Shown here: one piece after another, positions 23,301-35,436 of the stretch
Layout of the letters: each line of letters begins with the position of its first letter
Position numbering within the stretch: the stretch's first letter is position 1
NCBI GenBank assembly: GCA_029207755.1
Contig: JARCOQ010000006.1
Span: 71,584,093 to 71,648,092, forward strand
Direction of reading: 5' to 3'
DNA from: Chamaea fasciata
Lineage: Eukaryota; Chordata; Aves; Passeriformes; Sylviidae
DNA length: 64,000 bases
Notes under the pieces: model-generated
Told to the model about the DNA's origin: nothing
Databases searched by the model: none
What the model saw: the letters and a program-made list of their open reading frames with translations, nothing else
Translations under genes and position numbers: made by a program

Positions 23301-26300
23301 CACCTGAAATGACAGCTGAAAACCTGCTCCTGGAGAATTTGTATCCACACTTAGGGCTGCACACATCCATTCAGCAGGTAAACAGGCATTTCCATGGATG
23401 CTTTAATACCCTATTATTCTGCAAAACCAGATACCACAGCACTTTTATGGGTGAGGCTCGGAGCGGCTCCTTAATTATTCTGCTAGATGCTTACATAAAG
23501 TCCTGTAAACTTCAAGAAATATCTATAATGTTCAATCATGTGGCAGTAATACTGGTGTACTGCTGACAGCAAAGGCTATTGGTATCCATCTGGGAATGTA
23601 ATTTTCAGCTTATTTACTGGCACAGAGCAAACTGTCCTCTCTTCTTTTCATTTTCTCTCTCCTGTTTTTGTTTCTTTTTTTATGGGTATTAATTTGCTCT
23701 TTGGTGCTCGCACCCTTTTTCTGTATCCATCCTTCTACTGCTCTTGCTCTGAATATATTCTTAATTAGCCTTCTTTAATGTGCATTTATAGGTATGCCAT
23801 AGTAGGTGGGGAGGACTGAGGGAAAAACAGCACTAAAAGGGCATAGTTCTATTCAAAGGGAAGAAAAGAAAAAGTGAAACTTCAGATCTTCTCACTTTCC
23901 ATCAGGTTTTACCATTGATTTCTGCATTAGCTCGTTCATAGTGATCCCGAATTTAAAGTTAAATGATGTTGTCCATTATAAGTAGGGAGAGCTTTAGATC
24001 TCAGTACAGCAAAACAAGTCTACTTAAATGTTTAAAGCTAAGCATGCGCTAAATTCTGCATTCAGCTAGGATTTTAATGCCCTTATAGAATTTACACCTT
24101 AGTTTCAATCCTGTCATGGCTTTCCCTGGCCTGAGAGTGTCCTGTCTTACAAAAAAGCTAGAAGGAATCAGCAAACAAAACTAAATGCAGCAACATATTC
24201 CTTTTGGAGCTGGTTTTGGAGTCTGTATATAATTGTGGTTAACATTTGTGGCCATATCAGATGAACGAGATAACTTGGTTCAAGTTGAAGAATAAATGGC
24301 ACCTGCAATGAAATAGAACAGAAGCAGGAACAGCCTACTGTGAAATGCAAAGAGTAGAACCCAGATAGCTGTATAGGGGGGTGTATGGTAAATATTTGTT
24401 CCCTAAAGTCCGAAGAGCAGGGTCTGAACAGGGTACCTGCAGAAAAAGAAGAAATCTGATCCCACAGCGTTCTTTAAAAAAGGACACAAAGCCAAAGCAA
24501 GAACTGTGGCTAAAATCTGGAGCTCACAAAACTCAAATGCAAATACACTTTTAAGACTCCAACTTGTGTATTTTGTTTTTTCTCACTTGGAGAATGATAA
24601 AGCAACTCCCTCACTGGTTCATGTCTGATTATTTTTGCCAAGGAGCACTTGACTGAAGTTACTGATCTCAGTGTCAAATTAACATGTTATGCAGGGGTTA
24701 ATGCAATTTTGTTATAACGGTTCCCGTTGCTCGTAGATTCATAAACATGGCTGTACTCTAAAAGAGGGCACAGAGTATTTTTCAGTGATTAGCTGAGATT
24801 GTTTCAGTAGAAACTGTGATTATTAGCCAGAGGAAAGTGCCCTACCCATATGAAAATGCCCCTTGAAATAAGTGGTGTGATGTTTGTGTTCTAGTTGTAA
24901 TAATGGAAGATGAGAAAAATGTAACCTGTGAGACCTTATCAGTAAAATTAGAAACAAGATTCACTCTGAAGCATGTGAATAACTTGGAGAGAAAAAAAAA
25001 ATCTGCATTTCTGGAAGTGTGAGTATTGACTTTAGTCTTATCTAGAAGCTCATAAAACTGGTGTATTTTTCCTTACAATAAGGCTGTAAGGCAGACCAGA
25101 GACTGTACAGGCATAAGAGAATTTAGCCCTCAGCTGAAATAGTTGTCCTAAACTCTCATGTCAACACAACAGGAAAATCCCAGAAAATCCTGTTGAAATT
25201 CACATATCCACTTCTAAATTTCACCGGACATGGAAATGAGTGCAAAGGGCTGCAGTGCCACCAAGGCATTCTAAACTTGTAAAATAAGGGAAAAAAAAAT
25301 GCAGCTTAAAGGAATAGTAAAATGGGAATTTGCTCTGACACTACAAAAAAGCAGAAAGATGGAAGTGAAAGTGTCTGTGCTTTACTGACTAAATATGAAC
25401 TTCAGTTAATTTTTATTTTGATATTTGGAACAGAAACTTCACTAAGTAAACCCTACAGGAATCCAGGTGGTAGCTGGATTTCAATATGGATGTGATGAAA
25501 GATATAAATTTAGATGTCCAGAGTAGGCTGGTATGTGATGTCTCCCATAAAGAAACATATTTAATGTGGGTGTTGACAGAAACACTAATACAATTGATGC
25601 TGCTAACCTACCTTCCAACAAAAGCAGAAAAATCACAAGAAACAAGCCCGCTGCTTTGACTCAGTTGAAAGAATGAATCTTATTATTACCCAAATCCTAA
25701 TGGTGAGAGGAAAAAATAACAGATGTGTCTTATTTTATCTGTCTGGGTCTAAAGCTGTGATTTGAACAATATAACCTTCCACGTGGGATGTCTGAGGAAG
25801 AAATCCTGGGTTATTTAGTCTCTGGCCTAGAAACAAGGCACAGTGTGGAAAGTTTCCCCTCTCGTCTAGCTGCAAGCATTGAGTTTCATTCGCTTTAGAA
25901 TCCCAGATGAGCCTTGGCTTAAAAATCATAAACGAGGCATAATAACAGAGCTATGCTGAGCTGGAAAGCATTATCATCTAGTACTTTTCATAACAGTAAG
26001 TCTATAGTGAGTTCTCATCTAAGAGGCTCCACAGTTTAGAGATCTGCAGAATTTAGGGTTATTGACACTGCCAGAAAGAAGTCTTTGACAGGCCAATATG
26101 GACTATTTAACCTCAAAACCTCAGTCCTTTGAAATCTGGAACTTTTTAGAGCAGCAGTATCTTTGTTCATTAGGAGATAGGGCAATACACTAAAATTCTC
26201 TGGTGATTTTCTTTACAGTCAAAGAAACGATTCACAACCACTAAAATTAGATCAGGGCCTCGACTTTAGAAGCTGAATGCAACCAGAAGTGAGAAATAAT

Positions 26301-27037
26301 ATATCAAATTCTATAGTTCATGGATTCTTTATGAGAGCAAATTTAAAGACAAAAGCACACAAGGGAAGATCTACTGCAAACCTGTGGACTTTAACTTTTC
26401 AGAAGGATTTAGAGATCATCTTTCTAGTCATGTTCATGCTGACAGTGCTGTGTGGACGTAATGGAAGGCAGATCTGATTTCAGGTGACAAAAATTGCACT
26501 GTTTAGAGAAGGTCAGATTTTTTTTCTCCTCCCTCATAATTTTATTTTTTCAGTTCTTGACCAGAAAAAACCCCCCCACATCTTGTTGCAAACACCCAAA
26601 TGCTTGTAAGCCCTGAAGAGTACTAAAACAACTCCACCTCCCCTGAAATCTTTAACTCATTACGAATAGCATGCATCAAATTTTAAGGAAGTCTGATCTT
26701 TCCTATCATCTTAAGGGCACATTTAAGGTTTAACTGCAGGAATACAAACAGAGAAATTAGAGTGTGGGCTTACCTTGCCTTAGGTACTGCCTGTGTGAGA
26801 ATTCTTCCTCAGGGGTAAATATGAGGTAGTATAGATCATTTTGAAGAACCTTATTGCCTGTGAGATTGAAATTCTTGTATGAAAGCAAAATCAACATATT
26901 TATAAAACTTCTGTTAAAAGCAGAAGTTAAACCAACATATTTCTAAAAGCTGTAATTACTTAATAATAAGAATTCATGAGAAAAAGGTCAAGAAGAGTTT
27001 CTGTTTATCCATGCAAGTCCCTTGGGAAGGTCACAGA
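20360..27037. other. Long noncoding stretch, no gene recognised
   Basis: About 6.7 kb. It contains a polypyrimidine-rich run near 23640-23685, short A or T runs, and scattered open frames up to 112 codons without domain features. At 26822 the ten bases TGAGGTAGTA match the 5' end of let-7, but no precursor hairpin follows. No repeat family is recognised. Confidence 0.55.
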
Positions 27038-27057
27038 AGAATAAATGAAAGAATAAA

Positions 27058-27210
27058 CAGAGTGGTTTGTGTTGGAAGGGACCATTAAAGACCACCTAGT
27101 GCAGCTCCCCTGCACTGAACAGGGACATCTTCAGCTGGATCAGGGTGCTCAGAACTCTCCCCAGCCTTGAATGTTTCCAGGGTTGGGACATCTGCCACCT
27201 GCTAGGCAGG
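27058..27210 (-). mobile_element. CR1 LINE 3'-end fragment (antisense)
   Basis: The plus strand shows 'agtggtttgtgttggaaggg' and then an 'accattaaagaccacctagt' block. After these come 'cagggacatcttcagctgga', 'ccagccttgaatgtttccag' and 'ggttgggacatc'. This is the antisense order of the CR1 region near its 3' end, including the CAGGGACA and GGCCTTGAACACTTCCAGGGATGGG blocks. It is about 150 bp, the longest CR1 match of the window together with the one at 37.97 kb. Confidence 0.85.
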
Positions 27211-29700
27211 TAGGACAAGAGGAGAACACATCTATTTGTTTTAACAATCAGTAGACCCCAAAGTGACCTAAATACAACTTATTGGGAACTTTTGCCTGAG
27301 CTTTGGCTGACACATGGCTCATTTACACACTCCTACTGGGGAAAAAAAAAAAAAAATTGGCTTGTTGATTTTCTGCAGACATTTCTTTTCAGGAACTGCT
27401 CATGTGGACTTTATGTCCCTAAATGATTATCTGTGAGAAGTGTATGGACATGGGACAAGTTTTAACAAAGCACAGTATTTGTTGTCTTTGCAAAGCAGGG
27501 GGGTTATTTGCTGGGTAAATCTGTGAAGTCATGCAATGCCCAAAATAAACTCTCCCTACAGCATTAAATATAATTGTTATGTGGCTGATATAATATCCTA
27601 ATCAACATCTTATCCTGGCTTTATAGGAGTGCTGATTTAAACAGGCAGCTTTAACCTTCATTGATTTCAAGGACTCCGTCATTATCCATTTTCCAGGGTG
27701 AGGTCTCTAATTACTGAGCATTCTGGTGCTTAATTTCATGTGATAGGCCTGAAACTCAGAGATAAATGGTCTCGCATCATTCTGAGGACAAAATCGTTTC
27801 TAGGGAAAACACATTTGAAAGAAATATCTACAGGTAATACCTAAAAGCATACATTCCACATAACAAAATATCATTTAAGCAAGGCTTAAATTAAGCCATC
27901 AAGAAGTTTCTTCCGTCTGGCTTTTTTGGCACTGTGCTAAGAAAGCTCCACCAAAGGAAGGAATTTTTTCACCCTTTTAGCCAAACATCTAAACACAAGG
28001 CACACTGCACTTGAACAGGACATTCATTATTCATTGAGGTGGGTTATTTTGTGCCCTTGGCTATTTGCTTTGAAGAAAGCACGTGGGTTGTAATTCCAAA
28101 ATACCATTTTTCTCGGTAAGAGCGCTGTACCTGCTAATGTAAGCTTCTCACCTGGTCACAGAATGAATAATTGGTGTTTTGCAACTGATATCAAACTTAT
28201 TTCATACCTCTTTTTTTTTTTTTTTTCTCCCAATGTTTTGCTATGGTGTTTTAAGTATACAAGCTCAGTGGCTTTCCCACTCTGGAAACATTAGGCAGAC
28301 ATCCCTACAAGTGGGCTCTCAGTGGGGAGATGGGCAAGAAACAAGCCTTCATCTTACCGAAAACACATGTAAACTCTTATTATTCTCATAACCGGGAAGA
28401 TCTTCCAAACCTTTATTTGTTCCAAGTTCCATTTTGGAGCACATGCACAGCCAGAGTGGGGTTTATTAACCCCAGTCTGGGTAATTCCCCTCCATCAGTG
28501 CCATTACACAGGCAGCCAGGTGTCGGGTTCTTAGCTCAGGCACTGCTCGTGACTCCCAAGCACACCTTTCCACCAGTGAAAAGTAAAGCCAGGTGAACAA
28601 CCATCAAGGCTTTTTTGTGGCAGTCATAAAACTCTCCTTTTCCTCACTACCCTCTGGCTTTGAGCAGCTGTGCTGGAAACACTTGGTCAGCCTCAGCTCA
28701 AAGAGCCTTGGGGGCTATTTATGTCATTGCTTTTCATTCTTACCATTCAGCAAGAGGACTCAATTGCAAAACCGGGGATGCCAGATTACGAGTAAGATTC
28801 TGTTTTGACCTTTCTCCAAATGTCAGCCCTTAAGAGGCTGCACTCATGCCTGGCCCACTCCTCAGGTGCCTTGTAATCAAGAGTGTGTCACTGGTCTCTG
28901 TGCCAGCCCAGCACGCACCGTGTGGCACTGCAGCATGCAGGATCTCTACTGCCACGGTGTAACAGGGGCAAAGGGGAAAAGGAGCACACAAGAAAATACG
29001 GAACAAATAGTTTTGACCTATGAATTATGCACTCAGTTGTGCATGAAGTTAACATAAAAATAATGCAGTCTTACAGGGAAAAGATGCTCTGACAGTGCAT
29101 CAGGCTGAGAAATCTCCTTGCTTGGGAGAAATATCTTCTTAAATGGACTTCGGTTTTGGAAGTCAGGCTTTGTCTATGTATTCATCTGATGTCTTTCTGA
29201 ATTCCATCTTTATGAAGATGGTTTCATAGTATATTGCAGTGTAATTGTGCAGGTTTCTTAGAACTAGTGGAAATCCAGCCTCTTGCATCACATATAAAAG
29301 AATCTCTGATTCCAGAAACAGCAGTTCACTGTTCAGGAACTCCTGGAAGACACACCAACATTTTACCTGCTGATAAAAAATGTATTAGCTGGAAAAAAAT
29401 CCACAGATGTGACAGGTATAGATACCATCGAACTGTCTAGATGAATCAAACCCACTTTGAATTCCTTTAGTAAGGACAATAATGCACCCTTTCCGACAAG
29501 AAAAATCCTTTGATACCAGTGGTTTTTATCCTTTCCCTCTTGTTCTTGCGTCGTAGAGAGAACAGAAACTATTCTTAGATGCCACGAAGAGTTATGGTTC
29601 TGTTCCTTCCCAGCTATCAAGTGTTTGGATTTTCTATATTTTTTTATCTATTAATGGTGTAGGGCACAGACTTTATGATCGAGATCAGATGTTTTGCTTC
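27211..29700. other. Noncoding stretch with poly(T) run
   Basis: A T16 run sits at 28211-28226. The part at 27500-27760 is AT-rich but of high complexity with several TAAT cores, the look of a conserved noncoding element, though conservation cannot be judged from one sequence. Open frames here are short and featureless. Confidence 0.5.
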
Positions 29701-29717
29701 AGAGAGAGAGAGAGGGG
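29701..29717 (+). repeat. (GA)n short microsatellite
   Basis: About six AG units ending in a G run, 300 bp upstream of the CpG-rich block at 30 kb. Confidence 0.85.
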
Positions 29718-29989
29718 GCTGTTATTTCCTGACAGCTAGCAGAGCTTCTGCTCTAGCTTGAGGGGCTCAAAGAGAGACAGATTCATTCCTCTGCGTGCGT
29801 CCCACGACATTCCAGGCATCTACACAGGGTCCTGCCATTCCTTACAGAAAAAAAACCTGCTGCGGAACTGGAAGCGTTGGGTCCGAGACGCTCAGTTTAA
29901 GTTGTCTAGCAAATCACGTAACGCTAAGTGTGTTGATAACAGTCCCCCAGGGACATCTAACCTGTGCCCACAAAGAACAGGAATGCTAG

Positions 29990-30615
29990 CAATGGATCGG
30001 TGTGCGAGTTGCTCCTTCAGTCCAGACGTCGGGGGGCTGGATGGTTTTTTGTTGCTGAAAGTCACGGAGGTGATTCCTGCTGAGCCTGGGGCAGGTGTGT
30101 GTGCAGGCAGCAGCCGCTCACTCTCCCGGACTCACGCCCGTCACCACATTTTGTTGAAGTGTGTCTTTGCAGAGGCGCAGCTGATGTTACCGAAATGCGG
30201 AGCCCTCGCAGCAGCGGCAGCCGCCACGGGCAGGGCCCTTTCCTCCATCAGCACGGGAGGGTGGGAGGGCTGCGCATCAAGCAGAACCCCGAGCATGACT
30301 TGGATTTGCTATTAATCATTCATCTTTGCATGGAATCTTAAAGAGGGCTTAGGCTCCAGCGTGCCGTGCGGGCGGGCAGCGGGCCCTGGCATTAGCATTC
30401 AGAGCCCATGCGGGTTGTCTCGGGTTTCGAGACAGTGCAAGGTTACAGCAGAGCCGCGCCCGTGCTGTGTCTCACAGCGATGCGAGCGGGAGCCGAGCGC
30501 TGCGGTGGGCTGACTGCTGGGGGAATTCAGCACAGCCAAGGCGTGAGAGAAACCCCCGGAAACCAGGCTGGCCAGTGCACACACTCACTGGGAGCTGTCA
30601 GAAGTACAGGAGATG
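29990..30615 (+). promoter_or_regulatory. CpG-rich block with plus-strand splice donor
   Basis: CpG density rises from about 29990 to 30540, with repeated GCGG/CCGC words, well above the flanks. On the plus strand a donor match (GAGATG|GTGAGC) would close an exon at 30615, so the block could be the promoter and first exon of a plus-strand transcript. The 185-codon frame at 29758-30315 and the 129-codon frame at 30408-30797 are rich in G/C-biased residues, have no domain, and run past the donor. Both are best read as by-products of base composition. No TATA box is seen close by. Confidence 0.4.
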
Positions 30616-33419
30616 GTGAGCTTAGTTGTGATGCAGCTACTCCTCAGGAAAGTGCCACCTTCCCTCGGTTGAGCCTGGAGGTCATCTGCAGAGGGCTGAG
30701 GTGGTTTCATCCAGTCCTTGGCAAAGCACACCTGCCAAAGGAAGAGGACAGAACCCTCCCTCTGCTACTCATCTCTGCGCGGTACCTCAGTAACTAAATC
30801 CCTCACGCACAGAAAATGTTCAATTCTTCTCATCTTCTGCTTTAGGTTTTTAAAATCTTTCTTGTTCCCCACACTCTAAACCCAAGGGGCTAGGGTCAGT
30901 GCGGGAAAAATGACCAAATACCTTGCCCCAACTAGTTTTACTTCAAAATTATTATGCAAATAACTGGGACAGAGGGACTCTATGGGCAATGTGGTGCTTA
31001 GTGGTTCTGGCAGAATTATCGATGGACTGCAGAGCAGTTGGATGAGAGCTCCTTTTATTGACTCTGTGTTGTAATAAGGAGCCATAGATTCAGTAGTACA
31101 TCCATCCTTTTAAATTAGAAGACGCATTACTTCTGAAAGTGTGTTATTCTGCATACATATGTATAGGAAGCAAGTCCTGGATCTGCATTTCAAGTCCGAC
31201 TGAAGTGATTCCTGTGTATAACATTTTTAAGATACACATATCAGCGTACACAAGACAGCTATTAAAGTGCTGGGGGATGTTTTGAGAGGAGAGGCACGTA
31301 ACTAATGTATTGCTGGTAAACACTTTGTCTCCTAATGTCATTTGTTCCATGCTGGTACTCAAGCCATGCCTTTCATTTCCCATTGTGATTAAAACTAGGC
31401 GGGTGTTTAGCTACAAAAAGGCACAGCGCTAATGCTCGGCACTGTTTATCAAAACATGCATATGCATTTCATTCCTGTAATGTGCGAGCCAGAGAGTGAT
31501 CAGAGCTTAAATCCTCAACTGCGGGCTCTGATTTTGATTAGTGGCACTTACACACTGAGGCAGAGACATTTCTTATTATATGATCTACATTTCAACTCCA
31601 TTTGGCATAAAGGTAAAATCATTTTTCCGTGCATAAAAACTCTAAATCAGATAAGAATTGATTGTATTTGTTGGTTTAATGAAGTAAGATAGTGGATTTC
31701 TGACTAATGCATTGGAAAGTATTTATATAATAGAGAGTTCTGCCATCATAAATCACTTTGTGGGGAATGCAACAATTTTTTATTGGAGGTCACCAGAGTT
31801 AGCAGCAAAATCAATTCAAATCAAATCGCAGAGCTGCTGTATACATCAGGAGACTGCAAAGGAATTAATACACTTATGTATGTGCTCACCGGGCATGCCT
31901 GAATTAAATATTAACAGTTTGCATGAGGATGAAGACGTCTTGCATTACAACCAGTTCATGTGCTCTCGTGGCAGGCAGTCCAGGTAAACTGGAGGAGTTT
32001 ACATTTGGAAAATCAGACTCCATCCTTTTGGCTAAAGAACACATGGATGGTGTTTTTCCACTGCACCAACCAGGAGCCAATTTTGAAAATGTGATGAATT
32101 GCTCTCACAGTTAAATTACTTCTTTTGGCAAGAGAAGTTCAGCCCTGAACTTTCAAGCATTTTTAAAGCATGTTGTCTAATTAATACCCACACAGCAAAA
32201 TTGCTGCAGTGGGTGTTGTCAAAGCCATTTCAGCTTCCTCTACAGCTCAAGTTCAGAGTCTGCTATCTCGTAATTCTGGTTAATGAGCAAATTCTAAAAT
32301 ACAAGAATATTTTCCTTCTTTAGTGGAACCAGAACCTGGCACAAGGATAACTTGCATGGAGGCGTAGAATGATTGCTCTTAAACTTCCTTTCCTCAGTAA
32401 AAACATGATCGGTTCTCTGAAACTGAAAAGTCAAACACAGTTGGGAGGCAAAAGCCAAAAAAGCCTGTTTCTCCCGATATCCTTTTTTCCATTTGGGGAA
32501 AAGAGACGGACATTTGCTACTGTGCCCATCCATGAAAAAGGATCATCGTGTGTGTTTAGCACAGACTTACACCTTGGTGTACTTGTGCTGCTGAAGATGA
32601 GTCAGTGCCTTCGAGTACATGTATTATCAAACCCTTAATTGCTAGTTCATAGATCAGCAGTACTGCAGACCTTCTAAACTATAGCCCTGTCTGGCAGAAA
32701 GGTCTCTGAACAGGGATTGTTCTGAAGTACCCAGTTCAAAGGAGAAGCTGTAAACTCAATGACAGGAGTAATTATAATGTCAAACAGATTAACAGTAAGT
32801 CAGTTCCTGGCCATACAACTACAGGATGTATTTAGCGAGTCACTGATCTAAATTTAAAAGCACAAACTCCAGTCACGTGGGCTAAATTTAAGTCTTTTCC
32901 TGGGCTCTGCAATTACAAAAATGTAATTAAAGAACGGAGTACTTATTAGGGGAATTAAATCCGGGAGGAACTCAGTCCACTTTTGCCTTTCTCTTGTGAG
33001 TTCGGCTTCAAGTCATGCACCAGGGACGTTGTGTACCGAATCTGCTCTTTATTTACACCTGTGTAGCTCCATTGGCCTTAAGCCTGAAATGCCATGGACA
33101 GAACAGAACCGCTCTTCCCTGAGCTGCAGCCCCTTGAGCACAGTAACACAATAAAACGGGAAGAAGCTACATAAAATTAGATGAAGAAAGCCTTAAACCA
33201 ATTCCTGAGACCCATGGACTTGCATGAATTAAACAAAACCACTTTGAGGTGTGCTACATCCTTCCTTGCACTTCACATCACAAGGGATACACGCTGCCAT
33301 CTACTCATTCCATAAATAAGCTGAGTCAAAGTGGATCAGGCTAATCTAAAGCCTTCCCAGATTTCTGTTAGGTACCTGGTTAAAATGTAAATGAACTGTT
33401 TGTTTCAGAAGCTAAAACT
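30616..33419. other. AT-rich noncoding stretch
   Basis: No repeat family is recognised. The part at about 31430-31980 is AT-rich, free of low-complexity runs and unusually open in one plus-strand frame after another (31432-31692, 31712-31987). None of these frames is bounded by splice sites or shows a domain. It may be a conserved noncoding element. Confidence 0.45.
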
Positions 33420-33520
33420 TGATTATATCATTATATATTATGAATTATAAATGCATGTACGTTATACACTCTTAAATATAGGCATTAAGTACAGAGCTAT
33501 ATATTATAAATTATATAGAG
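33420..33520. repeat. AT-rich block with inverted repeat
   Basis: About 100 bases dominated by TATA/ATTA words. Inside, CTATATA (33497-33503) and TATATAG (33512-33518) form an inverted repeat around an 8-base loop that can itself fold back. Confidence 0.7.
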
Positions 33521-34700
33521 GCACACAAACAATGTTTCAACACTAATGGGTGATTAAAGTGAAACAAATCCACATTTAACAACTACAATCAGTGACCTTT
33601 CCCCCCCCAATTACTGTTAACCCCTAAACTCCTGCTCTGCTTGCAAATTTGGATCGCTCTGAAGGCTGGGAGAAAGCTGTGCTTAGAAATAGGCTGTTAA
33701 AAATTCTGTAACACAGGGATAAGGCAGAGGCCCACTGGGAGATGACTAATGGAGTGTTTCCTTGCACGTCTCAACACCCAGGGCAGTGTGGGCTGAAGTC
33801 TGACTGTGGTACATCCTACCAACAAAAAGCTGATCCTTAATGCTACAATTAACTTGACTTCTGTGAAACATTCATAACCCGCAGTCTCCTGTACGGTGTT
33901 TTGCTGGAAAAGCCATGCCCGATGTCTTCTGCTGTAACGCATTAAGCTTAATGTGGCTGAACTGGATTCTGCAAAGTGGGTAGGCAGTGTTTCCTGCGCT
34001 AAATTTACCTCTGACAGAGAGGTTACTCACACTCAACCAATAGAACTCATCATATGATGCATTATTCACAGTAATGGATTTATTCTTAATCCCATCAGCT
34101 TTATCACCAAAGAAATGGGATGGGCTTTCCGAGGGAAGCTAATCTCCACGATGTTCACTAAAACTATGCTGGTAATTGCCACGAAAAGCATCCATGGAAG
34201 GTTTGGTAAAGCTTTCCTTCAAAACTGGGCCTTATTTTTCTAATCTTCACGTAACACGTTTCTCTCAGGTTTATTTTGGCCCATGTAATCCTGTTTAGCT
34301 TTTCCACTACTGATTTCCAAGATGGAACTTCTGGACACTGGTAATAATTGTGCTCATCTTTGATGTGCAAAGCACTGCAAAATACAGAGTACAAAATACA
34401 CCAGGTTTGGAACTGGTGCAAAACCCTTCTAAACTCCCCAAACTTGCTCTGCTAAAGTTATGAGCACTTTTGCTGCATGAAGACTTCTTGGATTTTTGGG
34501 TGGGTTGTCAATTCTTTCGTAATCAGCTGCTCCTTACCAGACTTTAATTAATTAGAGATTGCTCATACTTCCAGGTTATGTGGGTGATGTTACAGCTAGT
34601 AAGATTGAGAAGAATGTTATTACTATTGACCACATGGTATAAGAGTCTAGGAAATATGATCTTAAATACCTAGCTGGGATTCAATAAAACAGTTTGGTGA
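33521..34700. other. Noncoding stretch, nothing recognised
   Basis: A C9 run lies near 33600. The open frames of 65-85 codons on the minus strand show no domain or splice context. Confidence 0.5.
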
Positions 34701-34762
34701 TAACTGCCCGTGATCTACAATTAGCATCTCAAAGATCTAGTGGCAGCTTGCCCACAGAACCA

Positions 34763-35176
34763 GGTAAGTCACAGAGACAGCACTCTTGGAAAATAACCTG
34801 AACGAGCAGCTGGCCAGAGTTGTGCAGCTCCACACCAGGGACAGCTTGTGCAGGCGCACCTTGGCTACGGCCGACAGCAAGGGCTCAGGGACGCAGCTCC
34901 CCCACCTCCATCTCCGATCCCCGCCGCTGCCTCTGGTCTTTAATCGCTCTCCTTTCCACAGCCGCTCCGCCGGATCCGCCGGCTGTACCCGTGAGGGGAG
35001 CAGGGCCGGGAGCGGCTGAGGGCAGCCCGCGGCCCGGGGCGCCTGAGGGCGGGAAACGGCGCCTGAGGGCGGGAAACGGCGCCTGAGGGCGGGAAACGGC
35101 GCCTGAGGGCCGGGGCGGCGCGCGGGCCGTGGGCAGCCGTGTGAATTCCTGTCCTTTACTTGTGAGGCCCCCCAAG
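34763..35176 (+). promoter_or_regulatory. Two perfect splice donors flanking a CpG-island core
   Basis: Two plus-strand donor matches are close to consensus: ACCAG|GTAAGT, with exon end at 34763, and CCAAG|GTAAGT, with exon end at 35176. The second lies at the downstream edge of the CpG-densest part (about 34960-35130). A plus-strand transcript starting in the island would thus have a short, probably noncoding first exon. The donor at 34763 would need a start upstream of the island. Downstream partner exons are not certain. Splice-bounded candidates appear at 41071-41113 and 45943-46161, but linking them is speculation. Confidence 0.45.
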
Positions 35177-35360
35177 GTAAGTAGACGGACACAAGGCGGC
35201 TTGGGGCAGGCAAGTATTAAAATACCCTAAACTGGCTTCGCCAGACCCTCTGGCCCTTCAGTCAGGCGGCGTGAGGGCGGGGCGAGGTGCGAAGGCGGTG
35301 GAGCTCCTCGGTGAGGGCGCCGCCGGGGGACGGGGGTCTCCCGGAGCCGGGCAGGGGAGC
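34930..35360. promoter_or_regulatory. CpG-island promoter with Sp1-type boxes
   Basis: This is the CpG-densest part of the window, very GC-rich over about 430 bp with CpG pairs every few bases. It contains an Sp1/KLF-type box GGGCGGGGC at 35275-35283 and a tandem array of E2F-type cores (listed separately). No TATA box is near. This is the usual look of a broad, housekeeping-type vertebrate promoter, which could fire in either direction. Open frames on both strands (up to 158 codons on the minus strand) are expected from the composition and are not accepted as genes. Confidence 0.65.
35041..35110. repeat. 20-bp tandem repeat, each unit with an E2F core
   Basis: Three identical 20-bp units (GCCTGAGGGCGGGAAACGGC) run from 35041 to 35100, followed by a 10-bp partial fourth copy. 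Each full unit contains GCGGGAAA (35049-35056, 35069-35076, 35089-35096), the reverse complement of TTTCCCGC. That fits the E2F/DP consensus TTTSSCGC. The 20-bp spacing is nearly two helical turns, so the three cores would face a similar side of the DNA. E2F sites in promoters typically tie a gene to the G1/S transition. Whether these are bound is inference. Confidence 0.9.
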
Positions 35361-35436
35361 TGATCACAGGAGAGACGAGGATGGACGGGATTTTTTGCCG
35401 TGCTGAAGGTCCATGGGTTTGATTAACCTGGTAGGC

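Noticed and set aside
26822..26831. TGAGGTAGTA, identical to the first ten bases of let-7
   Set aside because: The match stops after ten bases, and no complementary arm lies within the distance of a miRNA hairpin.
29758..30315. 185-codon plus-strand open frame, the longest in the window
   Set aside because: It lies in and just before a CpG-rich block where stops are rare. It has no domain and shares its region with other open frames, and no splice or Kozak evidence favours it.
34737..35213. 158-codon minus-strand open frame across the CpG island
   Set aside because: Arg/Pro-rich repeats simply reflect translation of the 20-bp GC-rich tandem repeat and the CpG composition.
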